Below are positions 10,066 through 22,195 of a stretch of DNA of 64,000 bases, piece by piece (position 1 is the first letter of the stretch; each line of letters starts with the position of its first letter). Below the pieces are notes generated by a model. The model was not told the DNA's origin, did not search any database, and worked only from the letters and a program-made list of their open reading frames with translations. The position numbers were made by a program, and so were the translations under genes. Source of the stretch: Pseudomonas mendocina. GTDB lineage: Bacteria > Pseudomonadota > Gammaproteobacteria > Pseudomonadales > Pseudomonadaceae. The DNA lies in contig NZ_CP027657.1 of NCBI RefSeq assembly GCF_003008615.1, positions 1,116,001 to 1,180,000 of the forward strand. The letters run 5' to 3'.

Positions 10066-10919
10066 ACACGGTCAAGACCCTGCGCGAGCTGCGCGCCGCA
10101 GTGGCCCAGGCACGCGCCGAGGGCAAGCAGATCGGTTTCGTACCGACCATGGGTAACCTGCACGCCGGTCACGTTTCCCTGGTCGAGATCGCATCACAAC
10201 GCGCCGACTTCGTGGTTGCCAGCATCTTCGTCAACCCGCTGCAGTTCGGTGCTGGTGAGGATCTCGACAACTATCCGCGCACTCTGGCTGCTGACCAGGA
10301 GAAGCTCTTCGCCGCGGGTTGCCACCTGCTGTTCCACCCGGACGTCGCGGAAATGTATCCGCACGGCATGGACAGTCAGACGCGCGTCACCGTACAGGGT
10401 GTGTCCGAAGGGCTGTGCGGCGCCAGCCGCCCTGGCCATTTCGAGGGTGTGGCCACGGTCGTCACCAAGCTGTTTCACATGGTGCAGCCGGATCTGGCCG
10501 TGTTCGGCGAAAAGGACTACCAGCAACTGGCGGTGATTCGCACGCTGGTGCGCGACCTGAACATGCCGATCCAGATCATCGGCGCGCCCACTCAGCGCGC
10601 CGAGGACGGCCTGGCGCTGTCTTCGCGCAACGGTTACCTCAGCGCCGAGCAGCGCGCCACCGCGCCCGTGCTCTACCGCGGCTTGCAGGGTATCGCTGAC
10701 GAACTGAAACGCGGCGCGCGCGATTACGCCAGATTGATCGAGAACGCCCAGGCGCAGCAACGCGAAGCCGGCTTCGTCCCCGACTACCTGGAAATCCGCA
10801 ATGCCATCAGCCTGCGTCCGGCGGCCATCGACGATCGCCACCTGGTGGTGCTGACCGCAGCACAGCTGGGGAAAACCCGCCTGATCGACAATCTGGTCGT
10901 TGAACTGCCTGGCCAGTAG
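10062..10919 (+). CDS. panC: Pantothenate synthetase (pantoate-beta-alanine ligase)
   Basis: 285 residues from the ATG that overlaps the panB stop. It condenses pantoate with beta-alanine using ATP. The HIGH-like motif is in [14 protein letters not shown] near residue 30, the KMSKS-equivalent region is [10 protein letters not shown] near residue 185, and FGEKDYQQL is the pantoate/ATP-binding stretch. Unlike P. aeruginosa, no panD (aspartate decarboxylase) follows; a terminator and pgi come next, so beta-alanine must be made by an enzyme encoded elsewhere. Confidence 0.97.
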   Translation: MNTVKTLRELRAAVAQARAEGKQIGFVPTMGNLHAGHVSLVEIASQRADFVVASIFVNPLQFGAGEDLDNYPRTLAADQEKLFAAGCHLLFHPDVAEMYPHGMDSQTRVTVQGVSEGLCGASRPGHFEGVATVVTKLFHMVQPDLAVFGEKDYQQLAVIRTLVRDLNMPIQIIGAPTQRAEDGLALSSRNGYLSAEQRATAPVLYRGLQGIADELKRGARDYARLIENAQAQQREAGFVPDYLEIRNAISLRPAAIDDRHLVVLTAAQLGKTRLIDNLVVELPGQ

Positions 10920-10950
10920 CAGCGTCCAAACACGGACGGTTACACTCTTA

Positions 10951-10980
10951 GGCCCGGGTCACCCCCGGGCCTTTTGCTTT
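10951..10980 (+). terminator. Rho-independent terminator after panC
   Basis: GGCCCGGG (10951-10958) pairs with CCCGGGCC (10964-10971) across a 5-base loop and is followed by TTTTGCTTT. It separates panBC from pgi. Confidence 0.85.
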
Positions 10981-10998
10981 CGCGGATCAGGAGCTCCG

Positions 10999-12663
10999 AT
11001 GGCCTACTACCAGCAGCCTCACGACGTCACCACCCTGCCCGCCTGGCAGGCCCTGCGCCAGCATCGCCAAGCGATGGCCGGATTCAGCATGCGCGAGGCT
11101 TTCGCAGAGGACGCTACCCGCTTCCAAAGCTTCTCCCTGAACAGCTGCGGCCTGCTGCTGGACTACTCGAAAAACCTGATCAACGAAGACAGTCTGGCAT
11201 TGCTGATCCAACTGGCCGAGCAAGCCGGTCTGCCGCAGTCCATCCATGCGTTGTACCAGGGGGAACAGGTCAACGCCTCGGAGCAACGCGCCGCGCTGCA
11301 CACCGCCCTGCGCAGCCCGATCGGCCGCCGCCTGGTGGTCGATGGCGCCGACATCATTCCCGAAGTGCACCGCGTGCTGCATCAACTGACCGAGCTGGTC
11401 AGCCGCGTGCACAGCGGCCTCTGGCGTGGCTACAGCGAAAAGCCGATCAAGGAAGTGGTCAACATCGGCATCGGTGGCTCCTTCCTCGGCCCGCAACTGG
11501 TGTCCGAAGCGCTGCGCCCGTTCACTCAACGCGGTGTGCGCTGTCACTACCTGGCCAATATCGACGGCAGCGAATTCCGTGAGCTGACTGCGCGACTGGA
11601 TCCGGAAACCACTCTGTTCATTGTCTCCAGCAAGTCCTTCGGCACCCTGGAAACCCTGAAGAACACCCTGGCCGCACGCGACTGGTACCTGGCCATGGGC
11701 GGCCCGGAAGAGGAGCTGCACCGCCACTTCATTGCCGTGACCAGCAACCGCAAGGCGGCCATCGAGTTCGGCATCCGCGAAGAGAACATCTTCCCGATGT
11801 GGGACTGGGTCGGCGGACGCTACTCGCTGTGGTCTGCCATCGGCCTGCCCATCGCCCTGGCCATCGGGGTATCCAACTTCAAGGAACTGCTGGCCGGCGC
11901 CTACGCCATGGATCAGCACTTCACCCAGGCTCCGCTGGCCCAGAACATGCCGGTACTGATGGCCCTGCTGGGCATCTGGTACACCAATTTCTGGGATTCG
12001 CAGAGCCACGCGATCCTGCCTTACGACCATTACCTGCGTAACTTCACCAAGCACCTGCAACAGCTGGACATGGAGTCCAACGGCAAGAGTGTGCGCCAGG
12101 ACGGCAGCTCGCTGGACATAGCCACCGGCCCGGTGATCTGGGGCGGCGTCGGCTGCAACGGCCAGCACGCCTACCACCAGTTGCTGCACCAGGGCCGCCT
12201 GCTGGTACCGGCGGACTTCATCGTCCCGGTCAACAGTTACAACCCACTCTCGGATCATCACCAGTGGCTGTTCGCCAATTGCCTGTCGCAGGCCCAGGCG
12301 CTGATGCAGGGCAAGAGCCGCGAGGAAGCCGAAGCCGAATTGCGTGCCAAAGGCCTGCCGGAAGCCGAAGTGCAGCGCCTGGCGCCGCACAAGGTCATCC
12401 CCGGCAACCGCCCGAGCAACATCCTGGTGATGAACCGTATCGCCCCCTTCACCCTCGGCGCGCTAGTGGCGCTGTATGAGCACAAGGTGTTCGTGCAGAG
12501 CGCCATCTGGGGCATCAATGCCTTTGACCAGTGGGGGGTGGAGCTGGGCAAGGAAATGGGCAAGGAGGTTTACCAACGCCTGACCGGCCAGCTCGACAGC
12601 AGCGCTGCAGATGCCTCGACGCAGGGGCTGATCGAACACTTCCGCGCCCACCATCGCGGCTGA
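10999..12663 (+). CDS. pgi: Glucose-6-phosphate isomerase
   Basis: 554 residues from the ATG at 10999, which is preceded by AGGAG; upstream in-frame codons cross the panC terminator and are not coding. Pgi interconverts glucose-6-phosphate and fructose-6-phosphate. Pseudomonads lack phosphofructokinase, so it mainly serves gluconeogenesis and the Entner-Doudoroff cycle. Signatures are [11 protein letters not shown] near residue 155, [13 protein letters not shown] near residue 270, and the active-site Glu and His in QLDMESNGK and [14 protein letters not shown] regions. Confidence 0.97.
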   Translation: MAYYQQPHDVTTLPAWQALRQHRQAMAGFSMREAFAEDATRFQSFSLNSCGLLLDYSKNLINEDSLALLIQLAEQAGLPQSIHALYQGEQVNASEQRAALHTALRSPIGRRLVVDGADIIPEVHRVLHQLTELVSRVHSGLWRGYSEKPIKEVVNIGIGGSFLGPQLVSEALRPFTQRGVRCHYLANIDGSEFRELTARLDPETTLFIVSSKSFGTLETLKNTLAARDWYLAMGGPEEELHRHFIAVTSNRKAAIEFGIREENIFPMWDWVGGRYSLWSAIGLPIALAIGVSNFKELLAGAYAMDQHFTQAPLAQNMPVLMALLGIWYTNFWDSQSHAILPYDHYLRNFTKHLQQLDMESNGKSVRQDGSSLDIATGPVIWGGVGCNGQHAYHQLLHQGRLLVPADFIVPVNSYNPLSDHHQWLFANCLSQAQALMQGKSREEAEAELRAKGLPEAEVQRLAPHKVIPGNRPSNILVMNRIAPFTLGALVALYEHKVFVQSAIWGINAFDQWGVELGKEMGKEVYQRLTGQLDSSAADASTQGLIEHFRAHHRG

Positions 12664-12692
12664 TGGATATGGGGTGCGTCCAACGGCGCACC

Positions 12693-13241
12693 TCAACGAC
12701 AGAAACGCTGGCGATACTCTCCAGGCGTCACACCCAGCGCCCGCGCAAAGGCCTGCCTGAGGTTGTACACATTGACGAAGCCACTGCGCTGCGCCACGCG
12801 CTTGAGCGACGCCTCACCCGCCTCCAGCGATTGACAGGCGCTTTCCAGGCGCAGGTGCAGCAGCAGCCGAGCCGGTGTCACCCCGGCATGGACGAAGTCA
12901 GCCTGGCCCTGCGGGTGGATGCTTGGGCGCGTACCTTTCGCACGGAGGTACAGGGTGTGGCCCATCACCCCGTATTCAGCGCCAGCGGACTGGAGTTCGT
13001 AGCGCAACGGACAGACGCCTCCGGGTTGCCAAGACTCCCGGGAAGCACGATGCCCGCCGGGCAGGCCCTCGACGAGGCACTCGTCGAAATCGCTACACGC
13101 TACGGTGCCTCGACCCGGAGCCTGGTCGCAGCACAACTGGAATATCGGCACAGCGAGCAGGCCCGGCAGCATCTCGACACGCACAAGCCTTGAACCAAGC
13201 ACCTGCTTGGGTGCACCCTTGTGGCTGTTGCGGACAAACAA
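12693..13241 (-). pseudogene. Decayed AraC-family regulator (C-terminal helix-turn-helix remnant)
   Basis: The reverse strand encodes a clear AraC/XylS second helix-turn-helix: TPARLLLHLRLESA followed by RVAQRSGFVNVYNLRQAF and GVTPGEYRQRF (12693 to about 12890). Upstream of it the same open frame loses AraC character: the first recognition helix is missing or shifted in frame and the N-terminal part has low codon quality. In the opposite direction, about 13050-13193 forward reads as a well-used frame containing [14 protein letters not shown] and AAQLEY, loosely like the end of a DJ-1/PfpI protein. I read the ~590 bases between pgi and acs as gene debris. The region has no counterpart in the P. 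aeruginosa arrangement I know. Confidence 0.5.
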
Positions 13242-13257
13242 TTACAAGGACCCCGCC

Positions 13258-15195
<1,938 letters not shown>

Positions 15196-15202
15196 GCCTC
15201 GC

Positions 15203-15230
15203 GCCCGGCCCGAAAGGGCCGGGCTCATCT
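15203..15230 (+). terminator. Rho-independent terminator after acs
   Basis: GCCCGGCCC (15203-15211), GAAA loop, GGGCCGGGC (15216-15224), followed by a moderately T-rich tail. It is placed directly after the acs stop codon. Confidence 0.8.
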
Positions 15231-15265
15231 TGTCTTGCGTCAGCCAAGCGCCGAAACTGCGCGCC

Positions 15266-16129
15266 ATGGAAACCTTACGCAGACAAATCGAAAAACAGGT
15301 ACACAGCCTCACTGGCGCCTCGCTCGGTGTGCTCGACCTCGACCAGCCGCGTGGCGACGCTGGCCTGTTCGGCCCCGAATCGATGGTGTGGGAGGTGCAT
15401 GCCGATTTCACCTCGATGATGGTGGGCGGCGTTTCCGCCCTGCTCCTGCAGATGCTGCACCCGCTGGCACTAGCTGGCGTGTGGGATCACTCCACCTTTC
15501 GTCAGGACATGCTCGGCCGCCTGCGCCGCACCAGCCTGTTCATCGCCGGCACCACCTATGGCGGCGCACATGACGCCGAGCAGTTGCTCGAAAAGGTGCG
15601 CACCATTCACCTGCAAGTGGTCGGCCATGCCCCGGATGGCCGACCTTATGCCGCCAGCGATCCCGAATTGCTGACCTGGGTGCACGTTTCCGAGGTCAGC
15701 CAGTTTCTCGCCGGCTATCTGCGTTACGTCGACCCGCAACTGCCGGTTAGCGAGCAGGATCGCTACTACCGCGAAGTCGCCTTGATCGCCGAACGCCTGG
15801 GCGCGAAGAACGTGCCCAAGTCGCGTCAGGCAATCGAGGCATACCTTGAGCACATGCGCTCGCAGTTGCTTTGCGACGAGCGAACCCGTGAGGTGGTGCG
15901 GCTACTCTACGCCGCGCCCATGCCGAACATTCTGGCCAAACCCTTTGGCAGCCTGGTGATGCAGGCGGGTGTCGACCTGCTGCCAGACTGGGCCAGCGAC
16001 CTGCTCGGCGAACACCAGGCTGCCTGGCGCCGCCCACTGATTCGCAGCAGCGTGCAGCGCACCGCCACCCTGCTGCGCTGGGCAATCCGCAACAGCGCCG
16101 CGCAACGGGCTCGCCGTCGACTGGCTTAG
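15266..16129 (+). CDS. DUF2236 / MpaB-like oxygenase family protein
   Basis: 287 residues from the ATG at 15266; the open frame starts further up but without a good start. The segment from [15 protein letters not shown] through [19 protein letters not shown] is the hallmark of the DUF2236 family, which includes rubber-oxygenase-like (latex-clearing) and MpaB' proteins. The conserved HP and DHS histidines, and later YLRYVDP and [10 protein letters not shown] regions, fit a helical heme-binding fold. Substrate and role are unknown. It stands alone between acs and a thiolase, with a terminator upstream. Confidence 0.8.
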   Translation: METLRRQIEKQVHSLTGASLGVLDLDQPRGDAGLFGPESMVWEVHADFTSMMVGGVSALLLQMLHPLALAGVWDHSTFRQDMLGRLRRTSLFIAGTTYGGAHDAEQLLEKVRTIHLQVVGHAPDGRPYAASDPELLTWVHVSEVSQFLAGYLRYVDPQLPVSEQDRYYREVALIAERLGAKNVPKSRQAIEAYLEHMRSQLLCDERTREVVRLLYAAPMPNILAKPFGSLVMQAGVDLLPDWASDLLGEHQAAWRRPLIRSSVQRTATLLRWAIRNSAAQRARRRLA

Positions 16130-16138
16130 GCAGTATGT

Positions 16139-16155
16139 GGCGGGTTGCACCCGCC
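16139..16155. repeat. GGCGGGT/ACCCGCC inverted repeat
   Basis: GGCGGGT (16139-16145), TGC, ACCCGCC (16149-16155), followed by CTACG. It is the shorter sibling of the palindrome at 17478-17506 and sits just after the DUF2236 gene, where it may act as a terminator or be a dispersed repeat. Confidence 0.65.
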
Positions 16156-16284
16156 CTACGCGCGACGCGACGCTACGCCCCTGACCGCCATGCTCACCAC
16201 ATGACGTGGCTGGCCGGTCACATTTGGCTATGCGACCATCGAGGCCTTTCCGGTCACTGTCTGAACCGAGTCGAGGACATGTAC

Positions 16285-17466
16285 ATGCAAGACGTCGTCA
16301 TCGTTGCCGCCACCCGCACCGCCATCGGCAGCTTCCAGGGCAGCCTGGCCGACATCCCCGCGCCGGAACTCGGCGCCATCGTCATCAAGCGCCTGCTGGA
16401 ACAGACCGGTATCGACGGCGCCCTGGTCGATGAAGTGATCCTCGGCCAGGTGCTTACCGCAGGCAGTGGTCAGAACCCCGCACGCCAGGCCGTGATCCGC
16501 GCCGGCCTGCCGCATGCCGTACCGGCCATGACCCTGAACAAGGTCTGCGGCTCGGGCCTCAAGGCTCTGCACCTGGCTGCCCAGGCCATCCGCTGCGGCG
16601 ATGCCGAGGTGATCATCGCTGGCGGCATGGAGAACATGAGCCTGTCGCCCTACGTGCTGCCCAAGGCACGCACCGGCCTGCGCATGGGCCATGCTCAGAT
16701 GCTCGACAGCATGATCGTCGACGGCCTGTGGGATGCCTTCAACGACTACCACATGGGCATCACCGCCGAGAACCTAGTGGAAAAGTATGGGATTTCCCGC
16801 GAAGCCCAGGACGCCTTCGCCGCCGCCTCGCAGCAAAAGGCCGTGGCCGCCATCGAGGCCGGTCGTTTCGATGCCGAGATCACCCCGGTGCTGATCCCGC
16901 AGCGCAAGGGCGATCCCGTCGCCTTCGCCCGTGACGAGCAACCGCGTGCCGGCACCACCGCCGAATCCCTGGCCAAACTGAAGCCGGCGTTCAAGAAGGA
17001 CGGCAGCGTCACCGCCGGCAACGCTTCCAGCCTCAACGACGGCGCCGCTGCCGTGCTGCTGATGAGCGCAGCCAAGGCCCAGGCGCTGGGCCTGCCGGTG
17101 CTGGCGAAGATCGCCGGTTACGCCAATGCCGGCGTCGACCCGGCGATCATGGGCATCGGCCCGGTCTCGGCCACCCGCCGCTGTCTGGAGAAAGCCGGCT
17201 GGAGCCTGGCCGATCTGGATCTGATCGAAGCCAACGAGGCTTTCGCCGCTCAAGCGCTGTCGGTCGGCCAGGAACTGGGCTGGGACGCCGACAAGGTCAA
17301 CGTCAACGGCGGCGCCATCGCCCTCGGCCACCCCATCGGTGCCTCGGGCTGCCGCGTGCTGGTCAGCCTGCTGCACGAGATGATTCGTCGTGATGCCAAG
17401 AAGGGCCTGGCCACCCTGTGCATCGGCGGCGGCCAGGGCGTCGCGCTGGCCATCGAGCGCGAGTAA
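16285..17466 (+). CDS. Acetyl-CoA C-acetyltransferase (thiolase)
   Basis: 393 residues from the ATG at 16285; an ATG six bases earlier is an alternative but lies too close to the GAGGA ribosome site. Condenses two acetyl-CoA to acetoacetyl-CoA or runs the reverse thiolysis. The acyl-binding Cys88 is in [11 protein letters not shown], the catalytic His is in GHPIGASG, and the second Cys is in CIGGGQG. Length and motifs fit the biosynthetic AtoB/PhaA type, not FadA. No other beta-oxidation or PHB gene is adjacent, so the pathway is not determined. Confidence 0.93.
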   Translation: MQDVVIVAATRTAIGSFQGSLADIPAPELGAIVIKRLLEQTGIDGALVDEVILGQVLTAGSGQNPARQAVIRAGLPHAVPAMTLNKVCGSGLKALHLAAQAIRCGDAEVIIAGGMENMSLSPYVLPKARTGLRMGHAQMLDSMIVDGLWDAFNDYHMGITAENLVEKYGISREAQDAFAAASQQKAVAAIEAGRFDAEITPVLIPQRKGDPVAFARDEQPRAGTTAESLAKLKPAFKKDGSVTAGNASSLNDGAAAVLLMSAAKAQALGLPVLAKIAGYANAGVDPAIMGIGPVSATRRCLEKAGWSLADLDLIEANEAFAAQALSVGQELGWDADKVNVNGGAIALGHPIGASGCRVLVSLLHEMIRRDAKKGLATLCIGGGQGVALAIERE

Positions 17467-17477
17467 GGCGCAAGAAA

Positions 17478-17506
17478 CCGTAGGGCGGGTTACACCCGCC
17501 CTACGG
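17478..17506. terminator. Perfect 13-bp inverted repeat after the thiolase gene
   Basis: CCGTAGGGCGGGT (17478-17490), TAC, ACCCGCCCTACGG (17494-17506): perfect arms. It ends transcription plausibly but lacks a T run, and the core recurs at 16139 and, in variant form, at 29.4 and 29.8 kb, so it may be a dispersed repeat. Confidence 0.6.
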
Positions 17507-17644
17507 TTCCCCTGCCGTTGCCCGTTCGCGACCACCACGTTGTAAAGCCTAGCGAGCTAGAGCAATGCAAGGCAGAAGCCGTGCTGACGAAACAGCAGAT
17601 TCCTGTCTCAACGGTTAGACTTTGCATCAACCGAAGTCTGATAA

Positions 17645-18604
<960 letters not shown>

Positions 18605-18614
18605 GCAAGGCTCA

Positions 18615-18672
18615 TCGCGGCTAAAGCCCCTCCCACAGAGCGTGGGTACTGTGGGAGGGGCTTCAGCCGCGA
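18615..18672. repeat. Pseudomonas REP palindrome
   Basis: Two 24-base arms (18615-18638 and 18649-18672) are near-perfect inverse copies, beginning TCGCGGCTAAAGCCCC and ending GGGGCTTCAGCCGCGA, with a 10-base loop. This is the classical extragenic palindrome of pseudomonads with the CGCGGC...AAAGCC core. It lies between two convergent genes and can serve as a bidirectional terminator. Confidence 0.9.
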
Positions 18673-18680
18673 CTGTACAC

Positions 18681-19217
18681 TCAGTGCTCCTGCAACTTGC
18701 GCCGCTTGCCAGTCACCATCGACAGCGGCAGGTTCTCGCGCAGCCGATAGCTCTCGACCAAGGCCGCGGCGATATGCAGGCCGACCAGCGCCATCAAGCC
18801 GTTGGCACAGAGTTCGTGGATCTCCAGCGGTAAATCCGCGCCCCAGAAATAATCGACCTCCTCCATCAGAAAGCCGGTCACCCCCAGGCCAAGCATCAGC
18901 AGCATCATCAGGATCATCACCAATGCGCCCAACGGCGAATGCCCCAGGCGGTGATACGGCTGCCCGGAAATCAGCGCGCGCAGGTGTTCGCTCAAACGGG
19001 CACGGCTCGGCCAGAAATCCGCCCAGCGCGCCGCCGGCGTACCGACGAAACCCCACAGCAGGCGAACCACCAGCCAGGCCACGGCGTAGTAACCGAACCA
19101 GCGGTGCCAGCTCTCACCTTCTTCGGTGAAGAAGTAATTGGCCAGAAAAGCGCCGGCCAGGGACCAGTGGAACAGGCGCACCACTGGATCCCACAGACGC
19201 ACGGTCGCGGCGCTCAT
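18681..19217 (-). CDS. Cytochrome b561 family membrane protein
   Basis: 178 residues with four predicted transmembrane segments. RLFHWSLAGAF, SWHRWFGYYAVAWL, LGHSPLGALVM and IHELCANGLMALVGLHIAAAL place conserved histidines for heme b in the usual bacterial CybB-like pattern. It likely passes electrons between quinol or a periplasmic donor and another redox partner. Its start overlaps the stop of the PepSY gene (ATGA, 4 bp), so the two are one transcription unit. The pairing suggests the small periplasmic PepSY protein is a partner or donor. Confidence 0.88.
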   Translation of the reverse strand: MSAATVRLWDPVVRLFHWSLAGAFLANYFFTEEGESWHRWFGYYAVAWLVVRLLWGFVGTPAARWADFWPSRARLSEHLRALISGQPYHRLGHSPLGALVMILMMLLMLGLGVTGFLMEEVDYFWGADLPLEIHELCANGLMALVGLHIAAALVESYRLRENLPLSMVTGKRRKLQEH

Positions 19218-19483
19218 CAGCTTTCCACGTTGCTCTTGACGGCATCACCACTGACCGGGTCGAAGTAGATCTCGACCTTCTTGCCTTCCTTGTTGAAACC
19301 GTAGATTTCGTAGCAGTTGCCACCGGTGACCTTGAACTTCTTGATCTCGTAGCCCTGAGCCTTGAGATCGGCCTGGAACTTGTCCTGATCCTGCCACTGC
19401 GACTTGTCGGCGGTGGTGCATTGGGTGGCTGCAAAGGTCAGCGGGCTAGCCAGAACCAGGGACAGCAGAAGCAGTTTGCGCAT
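19217..19483 (-). CDS. Small periplasmic PepSY-domain protein
   Basis: 88 residues with a cleavable signal peptide (LLLLSLVLASPLTFAA). The mature part carries a single PepSY-like module (GYEIKKFKVTGGNCYEIYGFNKEG) with two cysteines that could form a disulfide. Such proteins are common beside cytochrome b561 genes. An exact function is not known; a redox or regulatory role is inferred from context. It is the upstream gene of a two-gene unit. Confidence 0.8.
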   Translation of the reverse strand: MRKLLLLSLVLASPLTFAATQCTTADKSQWQDQDKFQADLKAQGYEIKKFKVTGGNCYEIYGFNKEGKKVEIYFDPVSGDAVKSNVES

Positions 19484-19623
19484 GATGTAGTCCTCTTCGG
19501 TGCAGGGAGGTGTGTCTGCGGTGACTACTCTCGCGGGTAAAGCTTAAGGCTGTATTAGCGCGCGCAAAATCGTAGTTCCCTCGCGCCGTTGGAGAGATGG
19601 TTAGGGCCGCCCCTCTCCCCCAG

Positions 19624-19649
19624 CCCCTCTCCCATGAATGGGAGAGGGG
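19624..19649. repeat. 12-bp perfect palindrome between converging/leftward units
   Basis: CCCCTCTCCCAT (19624-19635), GA, ATGGGAGAGGGG (19638-19649). It lies just downstream (leftward) of the copper-receptor gene and upstream of the PepSY unit, so it may terminate receptor transcription. The same CCCCTCTCCC word is repeated a few bases to the left. Confidence 0.65.
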
Positions 19650-19667
19650 AGCAAAAACACCGAAGCT

Positions 19668-21758
19668 TTAGAAGTCGAAATCGACCTTGGCCCAGAAGGT
19701 ACGCCCCGGCTCGTCGATGCGGGTCTCGGCCGGGAAGCCGAAACCGGCGTCGCCGGCAAGGTTGAGGTGCTCGGCGTAGTTCTTGTCGAGCAGGTTATCC
19801 ACACCGGCGCTGAGCTTGACCTGCTGGCTGAGGCGGTAGGCGCTATTGAGCGAAAGCACGCCGAAGCCGGCGCTATCGCCGAAGTCCTGCCCGACGACGT
19901 TGCCGCGCCCTTCGGCGATACGACCCTGGCCGTCGACCACACGCCACAAGGCGCCGACGCTCCAGTCGTCGCGCTGGTAGGTCAGCCCCAGGCGCGCTTC
20001 CAGCGGCGGCATCTGCGGCAATGCCTCGCCATCGCTGCTGTTCTTGCCCCAGGCGTAGGCCAGCGTCGCGTCGGCCTTCCAGTTGGAATCGAGGACGTAA
20101 GCCACGCCCAGCTCGCCGCCCATGATGCGCGCGTCGACGTTGTCGGCCTGCGTGCTCATACCACGATAGTCGAACAGGATGTAGTCGCGGATCTGCCCGG
20201 CATAGGCCGAGGCCCAGGCCTGCAGCTTGTCGTCCTGATACTGGATGCCGATATCGAGCTGGGTGGTCTTCTCTGGCTCGATGCCGTCGAAGGCGTTGTC
20301 CGCACCAGCCGGGCCGTTGAGGCCGGCGGAGAACAGCTCCCAGTAATCCGGGAAGCGCTGCACATGGCCGATGCCGGCATAGACGGTGGTCGGCGAGCCG
20401 GACAGATCGTGCTCGTAGCGCACGAAACCACTGGGCAGGGTCTCGGCACGAGTCTCGCCCGCCGTCGGGTTGGGCGTCGACATGCCCATCATGTTAGTGA
20501 AGTTCTGCCGGGAGTCCTTGGCCGAGGCGCGATCCAGGCGTGCGCCGGAAATCAGCCGATCACGCTCGGCCAGGCTCCAGGTGGCTTCGGCGAACACACC
20601 GTAGTTATGCATCAGCGCGTCCTTGTCCCAGGGGAAGCGATCAGCGTCGACATAGGGCATGCCCATCATGCCGCCGCTGGAACTGCGCTGGCGGTGTTCG
20701 CTGCGCTGCGCATCGATGCCGGTGATCAGCTCGACGTCATCCCACTTCCAGGTCGCGGCCAGGCGTGCACCGAGGGTGCGACGGTCGACCTGCGCCGCCA
20801 TCGGCCCGGCCATCATGCTGGTCGGATCGGGCACGCGCAGGCGGAAGTTGTCCATGATGTGGTCGGCGTAGTTGTAGTAGACCTTGGCCTCGACCTTATC
20901 CAGCACGCCGCCGAGGTTACTGCGCTCGATGCGCAGGCCGAGGCTTTCGCGCTTGAACTGGGTGCCATCCATGCCACGGCCGCCGTAGCGCGCTTCGCCA
21001 TCGCCACGGCCGGCGCTGAGTTCGATCAGGGTATCGGCATCCGGCGTCCAGCCCAGGGCCACGTCGCCGTTCCACTTGTCCCAGCGCGAGGCGATGGTGT
21101 CGCCGTCACCGTTGTCGTAATCGTCCGAGTGCGAGCGGTTGCCCATGACCCGCAGGTAACCCTGCTCGCTGCCGACGGCACCATCCAGTACCTGATCGAA
21201 ACGGCCATTGGAACCCGCCAGCACGCTGGCATGCAGGCGCGCGCCCAGCTCGCCGAAACGTTCCGGCTCACGCTCGAAACGCACCACGCCCGCCGAAGCG
21301 CCTGGTCCCCAGATCACCGTCTGCGGGCCCTTGGTCACGGTCAGCAGGTCATAGGTTTCCGGGGAGATGTAGGAACTGGGCGCGTCCATCCGCCCCGGGC
21401 AGGCGCCGATCATCTGCCCACCATCGGTGAGCAGTAGCAAGCGCGAGCCGAACAGGCCACGCAGCACCGGATCGCTGTTGCTGCCGCCGCTGCGGATCGC
21501 GGAAAAACCGGGAATGGTCTTGAGGTAGTCGGCTGCATCACTGGCCGGCACAGGCTGGCGCGCATCCTTGGGATCGGCCACCACGGTCAGCGGCGAGCTT
21601 TGCTGGATCGCCGTGATCACGCTGGGCGGCAGTTCGTGCACATGCTCCTCAGCGGCCTGCAGTGCAGTCATGGAACACAGGCCGCAGGCGACGGCCAGGG
21701 CGGACAACGGAAAACGCGAGCGCACGGAAGCGGCGCCCGAAACGAAGGAAACGGACAT
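19668..21758 (-). CDS. TonB-dependent copper receptor, OprC-like
   Basis: 696 residues from the ATG at 21758, which gives a sensible signal region ending LQAAEEHVHE. The plug domain contains IGACPGRMDAP with Cys120 and Met124, the C-x3-M copper-binding pair described in OprC of P. aeruginosa. A Met-rich loop (GGMMGMPY) and other methionines follow. The C-terminus ends in an aromatic residue (KVDFDF), as expected of an outer-membrane beta barrel. It probably imports copper with TonB energy. It is leftward of a DUF2946 gene and the pcuC chaperone gene, all on the same strand. Confidence 0.93.
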   Translation of the reverse strand: MSVSFVSGAASVRSRFPLSALAVACGLCSMTALQAAEEHVHELPPSVITAIQQSSPLTVVADPKDARQPVPASDAADYLKTIPGFSAIRSGGSNSDPVLRGLFGSRLLLLTDGGQMIGACPGRMDAPSSYISPETYDLLTVTKGPQTVIWGPGASAGVVRFEREPERFGELGARLHASVLAGSNGRFDQVLDGAVGSEQGYLRVMGNRSHSDDYDNGDGDTIASRWDKWNGDVALGWTPDADTLIELSAGRGDGEARYGGRGMDGTQFKRESLGLRIERSNLGGVLDKVEAKVYYNYADHIMDNFRLRVPDPTSMMAGPMAAQVDRRTLGARLAATWKWDDVELITGIDAQRSEHRQRSSSGGMMGMPYVDADRFPWDKDALMHNYGVFAEATWSLAERDRLISGARLDRASAKDSRQNFTNMMGMSTPNPTAGETRAETLPSGFVRYEHDLSGSPTTVYAGIGHVQRFPDYWELFSAGLNGPAGADNAFDGIEPEKTTQLDIGIQYQDDKLQAWASAYAGQIRDYILFDYRGMSTQADNVDARIMGGELGVAYVLDSNWKADATLAYAWGKNSSDGEALPQMPPLEARLGLTYQRDDWSVGALWRVVDGQGRIAEGRGNVVGQDFGDSAGFGVLSLNSAYRLSQQVKLSAGVDNLLDKNYAEHLNLAGDAGFGFPAETRIDEPGRTFWAKVDFDF

Positions 21759-21820
21759 GCGGATACCTGAAAAGTCGATTTGCGAAGAGGCTTGGTAACG
21801 GCCTCGTGGGAATGCTGACT

Positions 21821-22195
21821 TCAGGTGCGCATGGGTGGTGCGCGTGATAGCGCATGAGGAAAGTGGGCACCCGCCAGCGGCTGCGCCGGTAACGCCAGGG
21901 CGGCGCCGCGAGACGACTCCCGTCGACTCGCGGCCATCGAGCCATTGTCGGCCAGCGCGGGGCATTGCGAGAGCAGCGAACAGTAGCCGCAGGCATCCAC
22001 CTGCAACACAGGGTCGGTACTGCCCGTTGGGGCCGGCACGCTACCAGCCCCATCATGACAGCTGAGTTCGTTCAGCCAGCGCCAGTCAGCCGGCTCGGCA
22101 CGCAGCTGCGACGCCAGTGGCGCCAGAACGATAAGGACGAACGCCAGCAGCCCAAGCTGGGCGGCAAGGGTTCGTCTGCGTGCCGTGAACATCAT
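21821..22195 (-). CDS. DUF2946 family small membrane-anchored protein
   Basis: 124 residues with an N-terminal hydrophobic segment (LGLLAFVLIVLAPLAS) and the conserved CGYCSLLSQCPAL cysteine cluster of DUF2946, plus an upstream Cys-His (LSCHDG). DUF2946 proteins occur repeatedly beside copper and TonB-receptor genes; metal binding is plausible but unproved. It starts at 22195 (a second ATG precedes by 3 bases in the same frame) and overlaps the end of pcuC, so it is part of the pcuC-DUF2946-oprC unit. Confidence 0.82.
   Translation of the reverse strand: MMFTARRRTLAAQLGLLAFVLIVLAPLASQLRAEPADWRWLNELSCHDGAGSVPAPTGSTDPVLQVDACGYCSLLSQCPALADNGSMAASRRESSRGAALALPAQPLAGAHFPHALSRAPPMRT

Noticed and set aside
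10987..12390. A 467-codon reverse open frame opposite pgi
   Set aside because: The complete, motif-bearing pgi frame accounts for this region; long antisense frames are common in GC-rich DNA.
12531..13193. A 220-codon forward frame beginning inside pgi and crossing the pgi-acs gap
   Set aside because: Its first part is out of frame within pgi. Only the last ~50 codons look coding-like, so it was recorded as part of the debris and not as a gene.
19638..21437. A 599-codon open frame on the forward strand opposite the copper receptor gene
   Set aside because: It is antisense to a clear TonB receptor. The third-position GC bias fits the reverse-strand gene, and the translation is low-complexity Gly/Val/His-rich with no recognisable domain.
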